A stretch of DNA of 23,014 bases from Enteropsectra breve (GCA_024243835.1 JALPMN010000580.1:1-23014), one strand, 5' to 3'; shown: positions 8,317 to 17,313, numbered from the stretch's first letter. Notes: generated from the letters alone by a model not told the origin. Numbers and translations are program-made.

Positions 8317-11123
8317 CTTCCTCCCCCCGTTGTTTTAGTCCTTTCAGAGTGATCTTTTTTTATATGTGCTTTGTTTATCCTATATTCTTTTCCATCTTTT
8401 ATAACGATGTAAGCATCCGGATCTACTTTATTTATTATTTTATAGCCAGTATGCCACTTTTCTTTTAGTTTTTCCGATAGAGGTGGGTTGAAAATGAGAA
8501 CGTGGTCCCCCACCTCCAGGTTAGTTTTAATTTCTTTAACTCCTTTTTCGATTGATTTCTGGTACTGCAGAAAGTGTTCGTCCCTCATTCGCATTATTTG
8601 TTCTTTTGAATACTCTTTAGATTGGGTCTCACTCCCGTTTATGCATAGTTTTGGTGTCCTTCCATATTTAAGAATAAATGGAGACGTATTAATACCCCTA
8701 TGATGTGAGATATTATATGCCTCTGTTGCTTTCTCGAGATATTTGGCCCACGGTAGTCTGCCATAGTTTGTTATTTTCTTTAAAGTTCTCATCAGAGTCT
8801 GATTAGCTCTTTCAACACCGCCAACTGTTTCATGATGCCTGGGAGATGAAAATTCCCATTCGAAATTTAGTTCCTTGTGTAAGTTCGTCACTTGTTCATT
8901 ACGAAATTCTAATCCGTTATCGCTTATTATTTTATTAGGAATTCCGTGTTTGTTTATTATAAGATCTTTAATCGCTTTAAGAACTTCAGATGCTGTTTTA
9001 TTTTTTATTCTTCTTGTTTCCATCCACTTTGTATAATGATCTACTGCTATGAAAATAAAATCGCTATTACCATTTTTATCTGGTATTCTTCCTATTAGAT
9101 CGATTTCCCATAGCTGGTTAGGAAAAGACGTTACGATTACTCGATTCTTTGAGTTTACTAGTGCTTCCCCTGCTTTACTGCATATTACACATTCTTTTAT
9201 TAGTGTATCAATTTCTCCATGTATGCCTTCCCAATTAAAATGATCCTTTATAAGAAACTTCATGTTTGAGGCTGAACCATGCCCTAACAACTCATGAAAA
9301 TTTTCCAATATCTGTGTTTTCTGTTCTTTTTGTAATTCTGCTGTTTGTACTGTCTGTATTGAATGATTTTGGATTGGTCTGCTGAGAATGTCAGAAATGT
9401 TAGTTTCCCCTTTGATATATATTGGGTTGTAGTCATACTCCTGGAGTTTTAACGCTGTCCGCAGTATTCGGCTATTATGGTTAGATGCCGTTTTAATATA
9501 CTGTAGCGCTTGGTGATCTGTTTTTAACGTGAATTTTTTTCCTCTGAGATAGTGATCAAAATGAAGGATCCCTTTTTCCACAGCTAAAGCTTCCTTGTCT
9601 GTAGTTGAGTAATTCAGCTGAGCCTTTACAAATTTTTTACTAAAGCATGCGATAATTCTTTCTTTTCCTGCGTTGTCCATTTGAGATAGTATTGCTCCCA
9701 TTGCTGTGTCAGAAGCATCTGTTGTTAAGATAAACTCTTTGTCTTTGTCTGGCTGTGCTCTGCTTGTTATTTCTGAGATTTCCGTTCTTAACGTTTTAAA
9801 TGCTTCTGATGCCCACGAAGTCCAATTGATTTTCTTTTGACTTGCTTTTGTCTCTCCTTTCAGTAAGTCCGTCAGAGGTGATGCGATTGAAGCAAAATGC
9901 CTAATGAAGGGGCTACAAAAATTTGCTAGGCCTAAGAAAGAACGAAGTTCTCTCAAGGTATTTGGAGGCTGGCATTCGATTATTGCCTGAATTTTCTTTG
10001 GGTCAGGCTTCACTGTTCCTCTAGAGATTACGTTACCTAAAAATTCGACTTCTGTTTGGAAGAATCTTGATTTATTATTATTCAATGAAAGACCCGCTGC
10101 TTTTATTTTACCCAATATAATTTCGAGATGTCTTTTATGCTCCTCAATAGACTGAGAAAATACAATAATGTCGTCAAGGTAGGGGATTGCGAAGATCCAG
10201 TTTTCTTCTTTAAGGACAGTATTCATTACTGATTGAAATGTAGAGGGAGCATTGCATAGACCGAATGGCATGCGTGTATATTCCAGTAATTCGCCCTTCC
10301 AGCTAAATGCAGTCTTTTTTATATCCTCCTCTTCAAGAGCTATCTGGTGATAGCCGGATGTCGCATCCATTACTGAAAATATCTCCGCCTTTGCAAGTGT
10401 ATCAATGATCGTATCAATTCTCGGCAATGGATAAGCATTTTTGATGGTTATTTCGTTAAGAGCTCGGTAGTCGACACATAGTCTAATTTTGTCGTTATCT
10501 TTTGGTACGACTACCAGGCTTGATCTCCACGGACTCTCTGATGGCCGAACTATTCCTTGCGCTTTTAGTCTCTCAATTTCGGTGCTTACTTTATCTTCCA
10601 GATGCATTTGGATTCTGTGTTCTTTTTGACAGATTGGTGCATGGTCGCCAGTATTGATTGAATGTTTTTTTATTGAGCAGAGTTTTGATGGCGAAATTTC
10701 GGATATAAAAATATCAGAAAATTTTCTTTTTATTTCTTCGGCTTGGCTATCCAGTTTATTATTGCTAAACTGCACCACAGATATTTGAGTAGATCTTTTG
10801 TGAGCATTAGATGCTTCCTCCTTGCTGCATTTGATTTTTAGAATCTGTGGGATTAGCTCTGGGTGGCGAACTATTTCTGGTGCTCCCAACAAGAAATGAT
10901 TTAGATTTGAACTTGTTACAAGTGCTCTTTGCACGTGAATGTCCATTGTACCTATTTTTATAATGAGGTTTTCTAGGGAACCTAAAATTGGTATTTGGCT
11001 TCCGTTCGCAGCTCGAGCTGTCTGGCTCGTTTTCTGGATGCTGGAATTTGGCGGAAGTAATTGTCTTGATACCAGTGACAGGTCAGCGCCTGTATCTATG
11101 AGAATGGGAATCTTTCTTTCCAT
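8307..11123 (-). CDS. pol: Retrotransposon Pol polyprotein (protease, RT, RNase H, integrase)
   Basis: 938 residues from the ATG at 11123. Aspartic protease active site DTG at 10-12 (ILIDTGADLSLVS). Reverse transcriptase about 180-390 with YLDD at 315-318 and an upstream Asp253 in VMDATSGYHQ. RNase H with Asp469, Glu512 and Asp536. Integrase with an HHCC zinc site (His610, His615, Cys645, Cys648) and a D,D-35,E triad (Asp675, Asp735, Glu771), then a GPY/F-like C-terminal module (about 870-925). Together these copy the RNA into DNA and integrate it. The frame is open upstream to 11234, 40 bp into gag and in the -1 frame relative to gag. No ATG occurs between the gag stop and 11123. The ORF ends inside the 3' LTR. 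No frameshift or nonsense mutation seen. Confidence 0.93.
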   Translation of the reverse strand: MERKIPILIDTGADLSLVSRQLLPPNSSIQKTSQTARAANGSQIPILGSLENLIIKIGTMDIHVQRALVTSSNLNHFLLGAPEIVRHPELIPQILKIKCSKEEASNAHKRSTQISVVQFSNNKLDSQAEEIKRKFSDIFISEISPSKLCSIKKHSINTGDHAPICQKEHRIQMHLEDKVSTEIERLKAQGIVRPSESPWRSSLVVVPKDNDKIRLCVDYRALNEITIKNAYPLPRIDTIIDTLAKAEIFSVMDATSGYHQIALEEEDIKKTAFSWKGELLEYTRMPFGLCNAPSTFQSVMNTVLKEENWIFAIPYLDDIIVFSQSIEEHKRHLEIILGKIKAAGLSLNNNKSRFFQTEVEFLGNVISRGTVKPDPKKIQAIIECQPPNTLRELRSFLGLANFCSPFIRHFASIASPLTDLLKGETKASQKKINWTSWASEAFKTLRTEISEITSRAQPDKDKEFILTTDASDTAMGAILSQMDNAGKERIIACFSKKFVKAQLNYSTTDKEALAVEKGILHFDHYLRGKKFTLKTDHQALQYIKTASNHNSRILRTALKLQEYDYNPIYIKGETNISDILSRPIQNHSIQTVQTAELQKEQKTQILENFHELLGHGSASNMKFLIKDHFNWEGIHGEIDTLIKECVICSKAGEALVNSKNRVIVTSFPNQLWEIDLIGRIPDKNGNSDFIFIAVDHYTKWMETRRIKNKTASEVLKAIKDLIINKHGIPNKIISDNGLEFRNEQVTNLHKELNFEWEFSSPRHHETVGGVERANQTLMRTLKKITNYGRLPWAKYLEKATEAYNISHHRGINTSPFILKYGRTPKLCINGSETQSKEYSKEQIMRMRDEHFLQYQKSIEKGVKEIKTNLEVGDHVLIFNPPLSEKLKEKWHTGYKIINKVDPDAYIVIKDGKEYRINKAHIKKDHSERTKTTGGGSVV
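8317..8328 (-). other. Polypurine tract (plus-strand primer)
   Basis: GGGGGGAGGAAG on the element strand, immediately before the LTR's first TG. This is where plus-strand priming is expected in reverse transcription. It is also coding: it specifies the Gly-Gly-Gly-Ser near the end of pol. Confidence 0.85.
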
Positions 11124-11194
11124 TAGAGTGCCTGTCAAAGAAAAGGGATTATTTTTACAAATTGGACTACTAAAAGAGAAATAGAATGATTGAT

Positions 11195-11971
11195 TTACTT
11201 GATAGTTATCTTCTGAGGATTCATGTTCAACCCTGTTAGTATGGATCTCATTTGATGATTTAACCCATCCTTTTTTTTAAGCTTTTGTAGCGAAATACAT
11301 TCTTCTGTGGAGTGTCCCTTTTTCTCATGCAGCTCGCAATACTTAATCTTCTTTGAAACTATCACTTTTTTTGATGTTTCGGTGTGGTTTATTGTTACCT
11401 TTATTGCATTCATACTTCCTTCTCTACCATATGCAAGAGGAATGACCGTCTCCACTGATTTTGAAAAATCGAACATATTTTTAGCATTTCCTGCGGAATT
11501 AAACAGGGCTATGCGTATTTCTGACGGTGACCTTGAAATTATGCGGTCTGCTAGAGCATGTAGGGACATATACGCATTATCGTACAGATAGTTTGCATCC
11601 TTCATCATCAGAAAAAAATTTTCACTTGTTTCTGGAATTTGATCAGATAAGAAGCGCTGAGCAGTTTCAGTAATCTTTAAACGACTTAAGAATCTACGGC
11701 TTAGTTGCATAAGCAATTCAGATGCTGAAGTATCAGGAGATTGGGTGAGGGTTTCCCTGGCCCAGTCGAATGCTGTTCCCTTGAGAGACGAGAAAATTAC
11801 TTTCATCGCCGCTTTATCGTCAAGCTCGTAGAGAGTAAATAAGAACTTACAGTTCGTAATCCAAGTAGTGACATCCTCATTTGATGCCCCTGTGAATGGC
11901 TGAACTGAAGGAACCTTTGTTGACGCCATATCGCAATTAGCAGAAGTATTAAGATAAGACGAGTTGTTCAT
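11195..11971 (-). CDS. gag: Retrotransposon Gag (capsid plus zinc knuckle)
   Basis: 258 residues. Residues about 20-180 look like a Ty3/gypsy capsid core: VQPFTGASNEDVTTWITNCK, then AFDWARETL and further helices. A zinc-knuckle-like motif C-x2-H-x4-H-x4-C (Cys212, His215, His220, Cys225) should bind the RNA. The tail is basic. It forms the particle in which reverse transcription occurs. The ATG at 11971 lies 25 bp after the LTR TATA box and inside the 5' LTR, so codons 1-14 are LTR sequence. A second Met (codon 15, ATG at 11929) straddles the LTR/PBS boundary and is an alternative start. The last 40 bp overlap the pol frame. Confidence 0.88.
   Translation of the reverse strand: MNNSSYLNTSANCDMASTKVPSVQPFTGASNEDVTTWITNCKFLFTLYELDDKAAMKVIFSSLKGTAFDWARETLTQSPDTSASELLMQLSRRFLSRLKITETAQRFLSDQIPETSENFFLMMKDANYLYDNAYMSLHALADRIISRSPSEIRIALFNSAGNAKNMFDFSKSVETVIPLAYGREGSMNAIKVTINHTETSKKVIVSKKIKYCELHEKKGHSTEECISLQKLKKKDGLNHQMRSILTGLNMNPQKITIK
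11919..11928 (-). other. Candidate primer-binding site
   Basis: TGGCGTCAAC follows the 5' LTR directly; its complement ends in CCA as a tRNA 3' end would (GTTGACGCCA). It lies within gag coding sequence. The priming tRNA is not identified. Confidence 0.55.
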
Positions 11972-12008
11972 AGATGGGTATTTAATTAATTAGAATATTT
12001 ATACGACA
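11929..12008 (-). repeat. 5' LTR of the retrotransposon
   Basis: 80 bp, identical to the 3' LTR. Carries TATAAATA (12003-11996) and the gag start codon (11971). If transcription starts about 20-25 bp after the TATA, R plus U5 would be only about 45 nt and nearly all coding. Confidence 0.9.
11996..12003 (-). promoter_or_regulatory. TATA box in the 5' LTR
   Basis: TATAAATA, 25 bp upstream of the gag ATG, the same spacing as cellular genes in this window. Confidence 0.55.
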
Positions 12009-12651
12009 AATATGTTTGTTGAATTTCTTGCTATATACGTTAGAACTTAATTAAAATTCATTAGATATTTTGATTAAATATTTTGACAGCTTAGACTTAC
12101 GTTTTGAGCTTAAAAAGCTTATAATAAAATGATGAATAAGAACATTAATTATCGTTAAAGTTATTTTAATTTTGCGTTTTGTAATTGGAACTTCTGATTT
12201 GCATCAAAATTATTTCAACTATTAATGATCATTGATCAATTAGTTGAATTGTAACATTTGCACTAAAAATTTGTTACAAGACAATAATAGCTAAGTTTAA
12301 ATTATTTTCGATGCAGTAAAATGTTTTCCTAGCTAATTTCTGAAGCATCTACTGCATTCTAATTGCTAAGCTCTGACTAAATTAATGCCGTTAATATACT
12401 GCATCAGTAGAATTTCTAATGTTCTAAAAGCATCGCCAATTATACATATAATATCACTGAATATCTTTCATTCTTTTGTGGCATTTTGAATTCTCAGCTA
12501 GTTGCAGTATTTTACGTATCTTGTTTATACTGTTGTATCATTTTAAAAGTATAAAGACTTAAGACAGATGTCTGAGGATGATAATTATGATAAGAAGGAA
12601 TTCACATACCACTAAAATCAAGCAAAAGATTAAAAATAAGAATAATAATCT
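12009..12651. other. Intergenic region with several small inverted repeats
   Basis: 643 bp between the retrotransposon and the RING-like gene's 3' end; no ORF worth calling. It holds two back-to-back hairpins (12214-12279) and three copies of an 8-bp word: ATGCAGTA at 12311-12318 and its complement TACTGCAT at 12350-12357 and 12397-12404. It may be remnants of another element; nothing shows which. Confidence 0.5.
12214..12279. repeat. Two adjacent hairpin-forming palindromes
   Basis: 12214-12248 has 8-bp perfect arms (TTCAACTA/TAGTTGAA) enclosing two overlapping perfect palindromes, AATGATCATT (12224-12233) and ATTGATCAAT (12231-12240). 12249-12279 has 8-bp arms TTGTAACA/TGTTACAA with a 15-nt loop. 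Confidence 0.6.
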
Positions 12652-14352
12652 TTAATTTGAGAGGCATCTTCTGATTCTTTTAACCGCTTTGACGAGCGCG
12701 GATGCTGACTCCTTTGTTTGTGCATCGTTTACTCCAAGTCTGTTTCTTATTGCATCATAGACATTCATATCATAATGTCTAAATCCAAAAAATCGTCTGT
12801 AGAAGACCAAGCTCTCAATTTTTAGATACTTCAGCTTAATAAAAATATCAATCATCTTGAAAAACTGATCACGATCTCTCTGAAATGCTGGAAGAATAAT
12901 TTCATATAACCTACCACTGTAAAGAGTATCCTCCATTGATGCTCTTAATATAAGCCGTAAGGCTCTTTCGCTCTTGCAGTTTTCATTGATAAAGTTAATT
13001 GTGCTCTCAAGGGTTTCTTGCTTAAATGCCTTCGAACTTCTATCAAACACATCAAAGTACTTTTGAATGTAAGGCATAAATTTATTAGTGACTGCACTTA
13101 TTGAGTATTCTGTGTTATCTGCGATCCACAAAGAAATATTCAGCGCATCACCAATGTTCTTTATCAGTTTTTCATTAAGGAGCTTTTGGAATGTCCCTGC
13201 TTGCTTCATTGCATCCGTAATCTCCTTATTATTTTCAAGAACCTTCTCCAGCAGGACATCGAATAGCCGGAGGTCGAATTCATTTGTTCTATTTGCTGCT
13301 TTTAGTATAAAAGCATCGAACGCATGTATTTTCGTATTTTTAAAATATTCGAAATGAGATTCCGCTTCAAGGATCTTGAGATAATCAATTAAACTTGCAT
13401 CATTAGTAATTGATTTGAAGCTGTTTGCAGACTCAAAACCAGTTTCAAATTCACAAAGTGATAGTTTTTTAAATACGAAAGAATTCAGTAGAAGATTCTC
13501 AAAGAAGGCGATTGACTTGAGGTGTTTAGACTCCATCACTGCAGAAATAAAATTCTTAATCTCTTCAGCGCCGAGAGTCGGCAAAAGATCGCAGAAACTT
13601 ATGAAATGCTGAAGTCTCTCGGTTGTGTCTGTTATTTTCAAAAGTGACGCTGCAGTTATGATATCGCACTCAGCTTGTTTTAATAAAGTTTGTTGTAAGA
13701 CTTCTTTTATCGGCTCTTCAATATATTTTTGCGTAATTAAATACATATGTATCTCTTTTCTTGCTATCGGATCGCTTAAAACCTCAGCATTACCGCCATA
13801 AAAGAAAATATCGAGCAAAACATTCTGAGGAGGCAACTTTTGATAGAAATACGGGCTGATTTGCTCAAAATAGTTAATGGTTTGATTCTTGGCAACAAAA
13901 ACCATCAACAAATCAAAGAGCAGTGTAAAAATGAGATTCTCAGGGAGCGGTTTTCTGCATAAGATGCATCTAAAATTATAGCGCAAAGCAGGCAGCAGGC
14001 AGTTCTTATGTAGAATCACCCTGCAATCATTGCAGCGCAAGTAGTTCTGGTCCAATAAACGGTATTTTAAAAGAGGAGCAGACAAGATAGTGTTATCATC
14101 GATAGGGGTTGTATCATTATCATTTAGATATACAGCTTCTAGGCAAATACCACATTCTGTTACTTGATTTTTAGCTTTATCCGAACCATTGGTATCTTCC
14201 ACTGCAGGTGTTGCTTCTTCTGTTGTAGGTTCTACTTCTTTTGATTTAAGTACTACTTCTTCCATTGTAGGTATGACCAATAATCCATGGACAGATTCTT
14301 CGAGGAGGAAAAACTTAAAAAGGTGTATGCCGTTACTCACCAATCCTATCAT
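12652..14352 (-). CDS. RING/PHD-like zinc protein, putative secreted or membrane-targeted E3-like protein
   Basis: 566 residues. The N-terminus (about 1-28, MIGLVSNGIHLFKFFLL...) is hydrophobic and may be a signal peptide or anchor. A Glu/Thr-rich stretch follows (30-60). The zinc module is C67-x2-C70, a 36-residue loop, C107-x2-C110-x4-H115-x2-C118, C129-x2-C132. That is C4HC3, closer to PHD or RING-variant spacing than to classic C3HC4 RING, though ECGICLE and CILCRKPL look RING-like. A hydrophobic stretch follows (about 139-153), then about 400 residues of unrecognised helical sequence. RING-type domains usually recruit a ubiquitin-loaded E2. From recall, secreted RING-bearing families are expanded in some nematode-infecting microsporidia. 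A TTTATAATA lies 19 bp upstream of the ATG. E3 activity is inference. Confidence 0.6.
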   Translation of the reverse strand: MIGLVSNGIHLFKFFLLEESVHGLLVIPTMEEVVLKSKEVEPTTEEATPAVEDTNGSDKAKNQVTECGICLEAVYLNDNDTTPIDDNTILSAPLLKYRLLDQNYLRCNDCRVILHKNCLLPALRYNFRCILCRKPLPENLIFTLLFDLLMVFVAKNQTINYFEQISPYFYQKLPPQNVLLDIFFYGGNAEVLSDPIARKEIHMYLITQKYIEEPIKEVLQQTLLKQAECDIITAASLLKITDTTERLQHFISFCDLLPTLGAEEIKNFISAVMESKHLKSIAFFENLLLNSFVFKKLSLCEFETGFESANSFKSITNDASLIDYLKILEAESHFEYFKNTKIHAFDAFILKAANRTNEFDLRLFDVLLEKVLENNKEITDAMKQAGTFQKLLNEKLIKNIGDALNISLWIADNTEYSISAVTNKFMPYIQKYFDVFDRSSKAFKQETLESTINFINENCKSERALRLILRASMEDTLYSGRLYEIILPAFQRDRDQFFKMIDIFIKLKYLKIESLVFYRRFFGFRHYDMNVYDAIRNRLGVNDAQTKESASALVKAVKRIRRCLSN

Positions 14353-14959
14353 GGGTGAAAAATTTGAAAATATTATAAACGGTTTTAATTAACGACTTTT
14401 AATAATCAATCATGAGAATTAACAGTATTTATAACATATTTGATATAAAAATACAAATATTCGGCACATATTGAAAATAAAAACCCAATTTTATCAATAG
14501 AAATGTTAATTTAGCATAAAAACTATAAATTAAAAAAAATTTTAATTTTATAAATTCCGATCAAAAATTTTTAATTAAAAAAATTATTCGCACTAATAAA
14601 GCTTGAGATTAAGCGTGAAAAGTAAAAATAAAATACACACATATACAATTTATAGTAAGAAATGTCTGTCTGTGCAGGTTATAGCCAGTCTTTCTTGTGA
14701 ATCATTTATATGATTCAGTTTAAAGCAATGTAAATTGAACTACTTAATAACTTCTTTAGTGCGATCAGCAATCACACACAATTAAAGAGACGATGGATAA
14801 ACAGCAGAAAACTGTGTGGTTTACATACCGAAAGTTTACATCGCACTCGAGAAAACAATATTTTTCAAAAAGTTGCATGTAAAAAAATCCTGAGCATTGC
14901 CAACACGTAAATTTTAGATTTTAATGAAAAAGAAAACTAAATTAAGAAGTTCTTGCTAT
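14353..14959. other. Intergenic region, very AT-rich
   Basis: 607 bp. The part near 14400-14600 is almost pure A/T. A small hairpin AATCAT/ATGATT lies near 14700-14715, and GTGCGAT (about 14759) is complemented by ATCGCAC (about 14840). No ORF or RNA gene that I can support. Confidence 0.5.
14371..14379 (-). promoter_or_regulatory. TATA-like box of the RING-like gene
   Basis: TTTATAATA on the gene strand, 19 bp upstream of the ATG at 14352, followed by AAATTT and a CCC directly before the ATG. This supports that start over the in-frame ATG at 14265. Confidence 0.45.
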
Positions 14960-17023
14960 TTATGTTTTATTAGCATTTTCAAAATAAACTTGGTCAAACA
15001 CGCAAGCTGGTAGCTTTTTCTCAATTTTAGTGCTAAAAATATTAAAATCAGCAGCTATCTTTTCTAGTATTTCTGTGGAAACCTCATTTTTGAATCTTAT
15101 AATAATCTTTTTCTCCATCTTTTGCTCCACTACAGTTAAAGAAGCTAATTCTATCACCAAAAGGTATACAAATTCGTTGAGCATCGAATCAAAATCACTA
15201 TCATCAGTGTCCAAGCAACAGTCCACCACCAAATATCTTATGCTGTCGATTACAGATGAAACATTAGAAATGACGGCAGAAATACTCTCAGCATTCAAGC
15301 TATTTATGGTTATGCCCAGTCCCTTTGCACTATTTGACTGCTCGGGCAATACCAGCAGATCTTTATAAATCTCTCCTAAATTGAAATGCACCACTATGGA
15401 CCCATTCGCTACAAGAGCATCTTTTACGTCTGTTACGGCAGCACTTGGATCAAGCAATTTTACATTTTCTCCAAAGCTTAACAGCCTAAGATCAATATGC
15501 GATGTATGCTTTGTTTTGGTAGGAACAATACTGCCCTGCTCAAAGTACAGGCTCATTGCTCTGCAGTGCTTAATTGTCTCTATGAAAATCTCTTTGCACT
15601 CAAGCTGCATGGCCGGTAGCAACTCAGCCTGTCTTATCCTGTTTTCGGGCAGCATTTCATTCAGAAGCAAATATGCCCCATAGTTTCCCAGGAACACACG
15701 AATACTTTCTTTCAAATTACAATCAATGGAAAATATATCATAAAGATAAATGTAGTCAAAGTAAGCATCTACTCCGAGCAATCCGAGTTTTTTAAGATTA
15801 AAATTACCCAGCATTTCAACTGTCGTAAGAGCAAGCGAACGCTGGCCCATAATCACTATTTCTTGAACATAGAGCAAATTCATTTTTGCAGCACTAATTA
15901 TAGCGTCTACTGTTTTAGCATTTTTGTAGTCTTCTTCGTTACTTCGATTCAATACATTGCAAACTATCCTTATTTTGCGTACTTGCCTGTTTAGTGCCAT
16001 TAAACAGCAAACAGCTTCTAAAAACTCTATAGTTATCTCATCTGGAATGGTTATTTTAAGCATCTTTATCTTATTCTCTGCAGAAAGCATTGTATTTGCT
16101 TGCTCAATGAAATCTATTTCTGCTGGAGCTGCGTTATTTGCCTTTATTTCCACTGCCTGGCAAGAATCAATAACGCTTTGTGATACCAAGGGATGCTGAA
16201 TTATAAAATCAGTAGTGTCACACAGTTCTTTGTTTTTCTTTATGGTTATCAAATAGAGTGCAGACTTTATTATTGAGCAGCCTTTTAAGACTTCGGCAAT
16301 CCTCTTGTTTAAAGAAAGATTTGGAGTTTTAACAAAAAAGTCAGGCGCGAATGATATTAAGCGCTCAGGGGATAACTGCAATCTTCCTTCTCTGAAAACT
16401 ATAGCTTGCTTGAGTGCATTTAAAACAGTCCGATCTTGTAGCAAGCATATGATGTTTATTGCAAAAATAACATTATTGTAAAGCTCAATCTGCTCATTCA
16501 CACATATCATCATTTTATCACATTTCTGCTGATATTTGTGGACCTTTTCGATTTGCAAATCATTGTTCACGATGCCAGCCACCTCTCTGTCAGTTTTTGT
16601 TTTGCCTGATTTTTTAAATCGCAGCTTTTTGTAAGTTTCGATCAAATGGCAAAAGTCTTCCACTTTTGCAATCCTAAGAGAGTCTCTTTTGCTGATTAAC
16701 CTAAAATTTAGCTTGTAAACGAGCTCCACGGCATTTAGATCAAGTTCTACCTTTATCTTTATTCTTTCTTCTTCAGTGCATTCGTTTTCTGTGAAAAAAT
16801 AATCCAATTCTTTGACATCAGGCGATTCGACCTGATGGAGTATTTTGGTATCGCATGCTCTTTGTGCTGCCATTTTCTCCTCAAGGTATGAAGAACATTT
16901 AACTTTTTCCTCTTCAAGAAACAGCCCACTCTGTTCTTCGTTATAAAGCTCAATGCGTGTGCTGGCACAAAGCAGTACTAGCGTTAAAACATTAAGAGTT
17001 TTTCCATTGAACATGCCTGCCAT
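14960..17023 (-). CDS. Secreted protein of unknown function, weak LRR-like periodicity
   Basis: 687 residues from ATG 17023. The ORF extends four codons upstream to a TTG, but ATG 17023 gives a standard signal peptide (MAGMFNGKTLNVLTLVLLCAS). The gene strand just before it reads AAATTTT...GGGGG, matching AAATTT-like and GGG-like start motifs. The rest is soluble. Between about 310 and 620, short hydrophobic strands alternate with helices (KMLKITI, VRKIRIVC, VQEIVIMG, LKKLGLLGV, IRYLVVDCC), which suggests a degenerate leucine-rich-repeat-like fold, not a proven one. No catalytic motif recognised. It lies on the same strand between the RING-like gene and the first USP-like gene and is probably a member of a lineage-specific secreted family. 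Confidence 0.7.
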   Translation of the reverse strand: MAGMFNGKTLNVLTLVLLCASTRIELYNEEQSGLFLEEEKVKCSSYLEEKMAAQRACDTKILHQVESPDVKELDYFFTENECTEEERIKIKVELDLNAVELVYKLNFRLISKRDSLRIAKVEDFCHLIETYKKLRFKKSGKTKTDREVAGIVNNDLQIEKVHKYQQKCDKMMICVNEQIELYNNVIFAINIICLLQDRTVLNALKQAIVFREGRLQLSPERLISFAPDFFVKTPNLSLNKRIAEVLKGCSIIKSALYLITIKKNKELCDTTDFIIQHPLVSQSVIDSCQAVEIKANNAAPAEIDFIEQANTMLSAENKIKMLKITIPDEITIEFLEAVCCLMALNRQVRKIRIVCNVLNRSNEEDYKNAKTVDAIISAAKMNLLYVQEIVIMGQRSLALTTVEMLGNFNLKKLGLLGVDAYFDYIYLYDIFSIDCNLKESIRVFLGNYGAYLLLNEMLPENRIRQAELLPAMQLECKEIFIETIKHCRAMSLYFEQGSIVPTKTKHTSHIDLRLLSFGENVKLLDPSAAVTDVKDALVANGSIVVHFNLGEIYKDLLVLPEQSNSAKGLGITINSLNAESISAVISNVSSVIDSIRYLVVDCCLDTDDSDFDSMLNEFVYLLVIELASLTVVEQKMEKKIIIRFKNEVSTEILEKIAADFNIFSTKIEKKLPACVFDQVYFENANKT

Positions 17024-17313
17024 GTGAACCCCCAACTGATTTTAAAATTTTTCACCTGAAGAAATTAACAAAAATACATTTGATCAAAAGACAAAACATC
17101 GGCATTTTAGCCAAGAAAATATACAATAAGAGCTATAAAATTAACTCAGTTTTTACTAAGATGATAAAACGTTTTTATAAAATGCATAATTTTATGAAAG
17201 GACTTGATCATAACGCTTTTCTATATTCTCATTCAGTGCCAAAGACTAAGAAATTGAACATATTTTTAACGATATAAGATTATTAGTAAACTATAAATTC
17301 ACATACACACTAT

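Larger units (their letters stand above)
8237..12008 (-). mobile_element. Compact Ty3/gypsy LTR retrotransposon (about 3.77 kb)
   Basis: Complete element read on the - strand: 5' LTR (12008-11929), primer-binding site, gag, pol in the order protease-RT-RNase H-integrase (the Ty3/gypsy order), polypurine tract, 3' LTR (8316-8237). The LTRs are about 80 bp and identical; the exact shared block is 81 bp (8236-8316 and 11928-12008). The LTR opens TGTCG and closes CGATA, an imperfect inverted terminal pair. All catalytic motifs are present and neither ORF is broken, so it may be active or only recently inserted. No perfect target-site duplication is visible: the flanks are aagta (8232-8236) and aatat (12009-12013). 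It lies between the RING-like gene and GCN5. Confidence 0.9.

Noticed and set aside
17080..17277. 65-codon + strand ORF between two - strand genes
   Set aside because: Lys/Ile/Asn-rich, as expected from AT-rich intergenic DNA; no domain.
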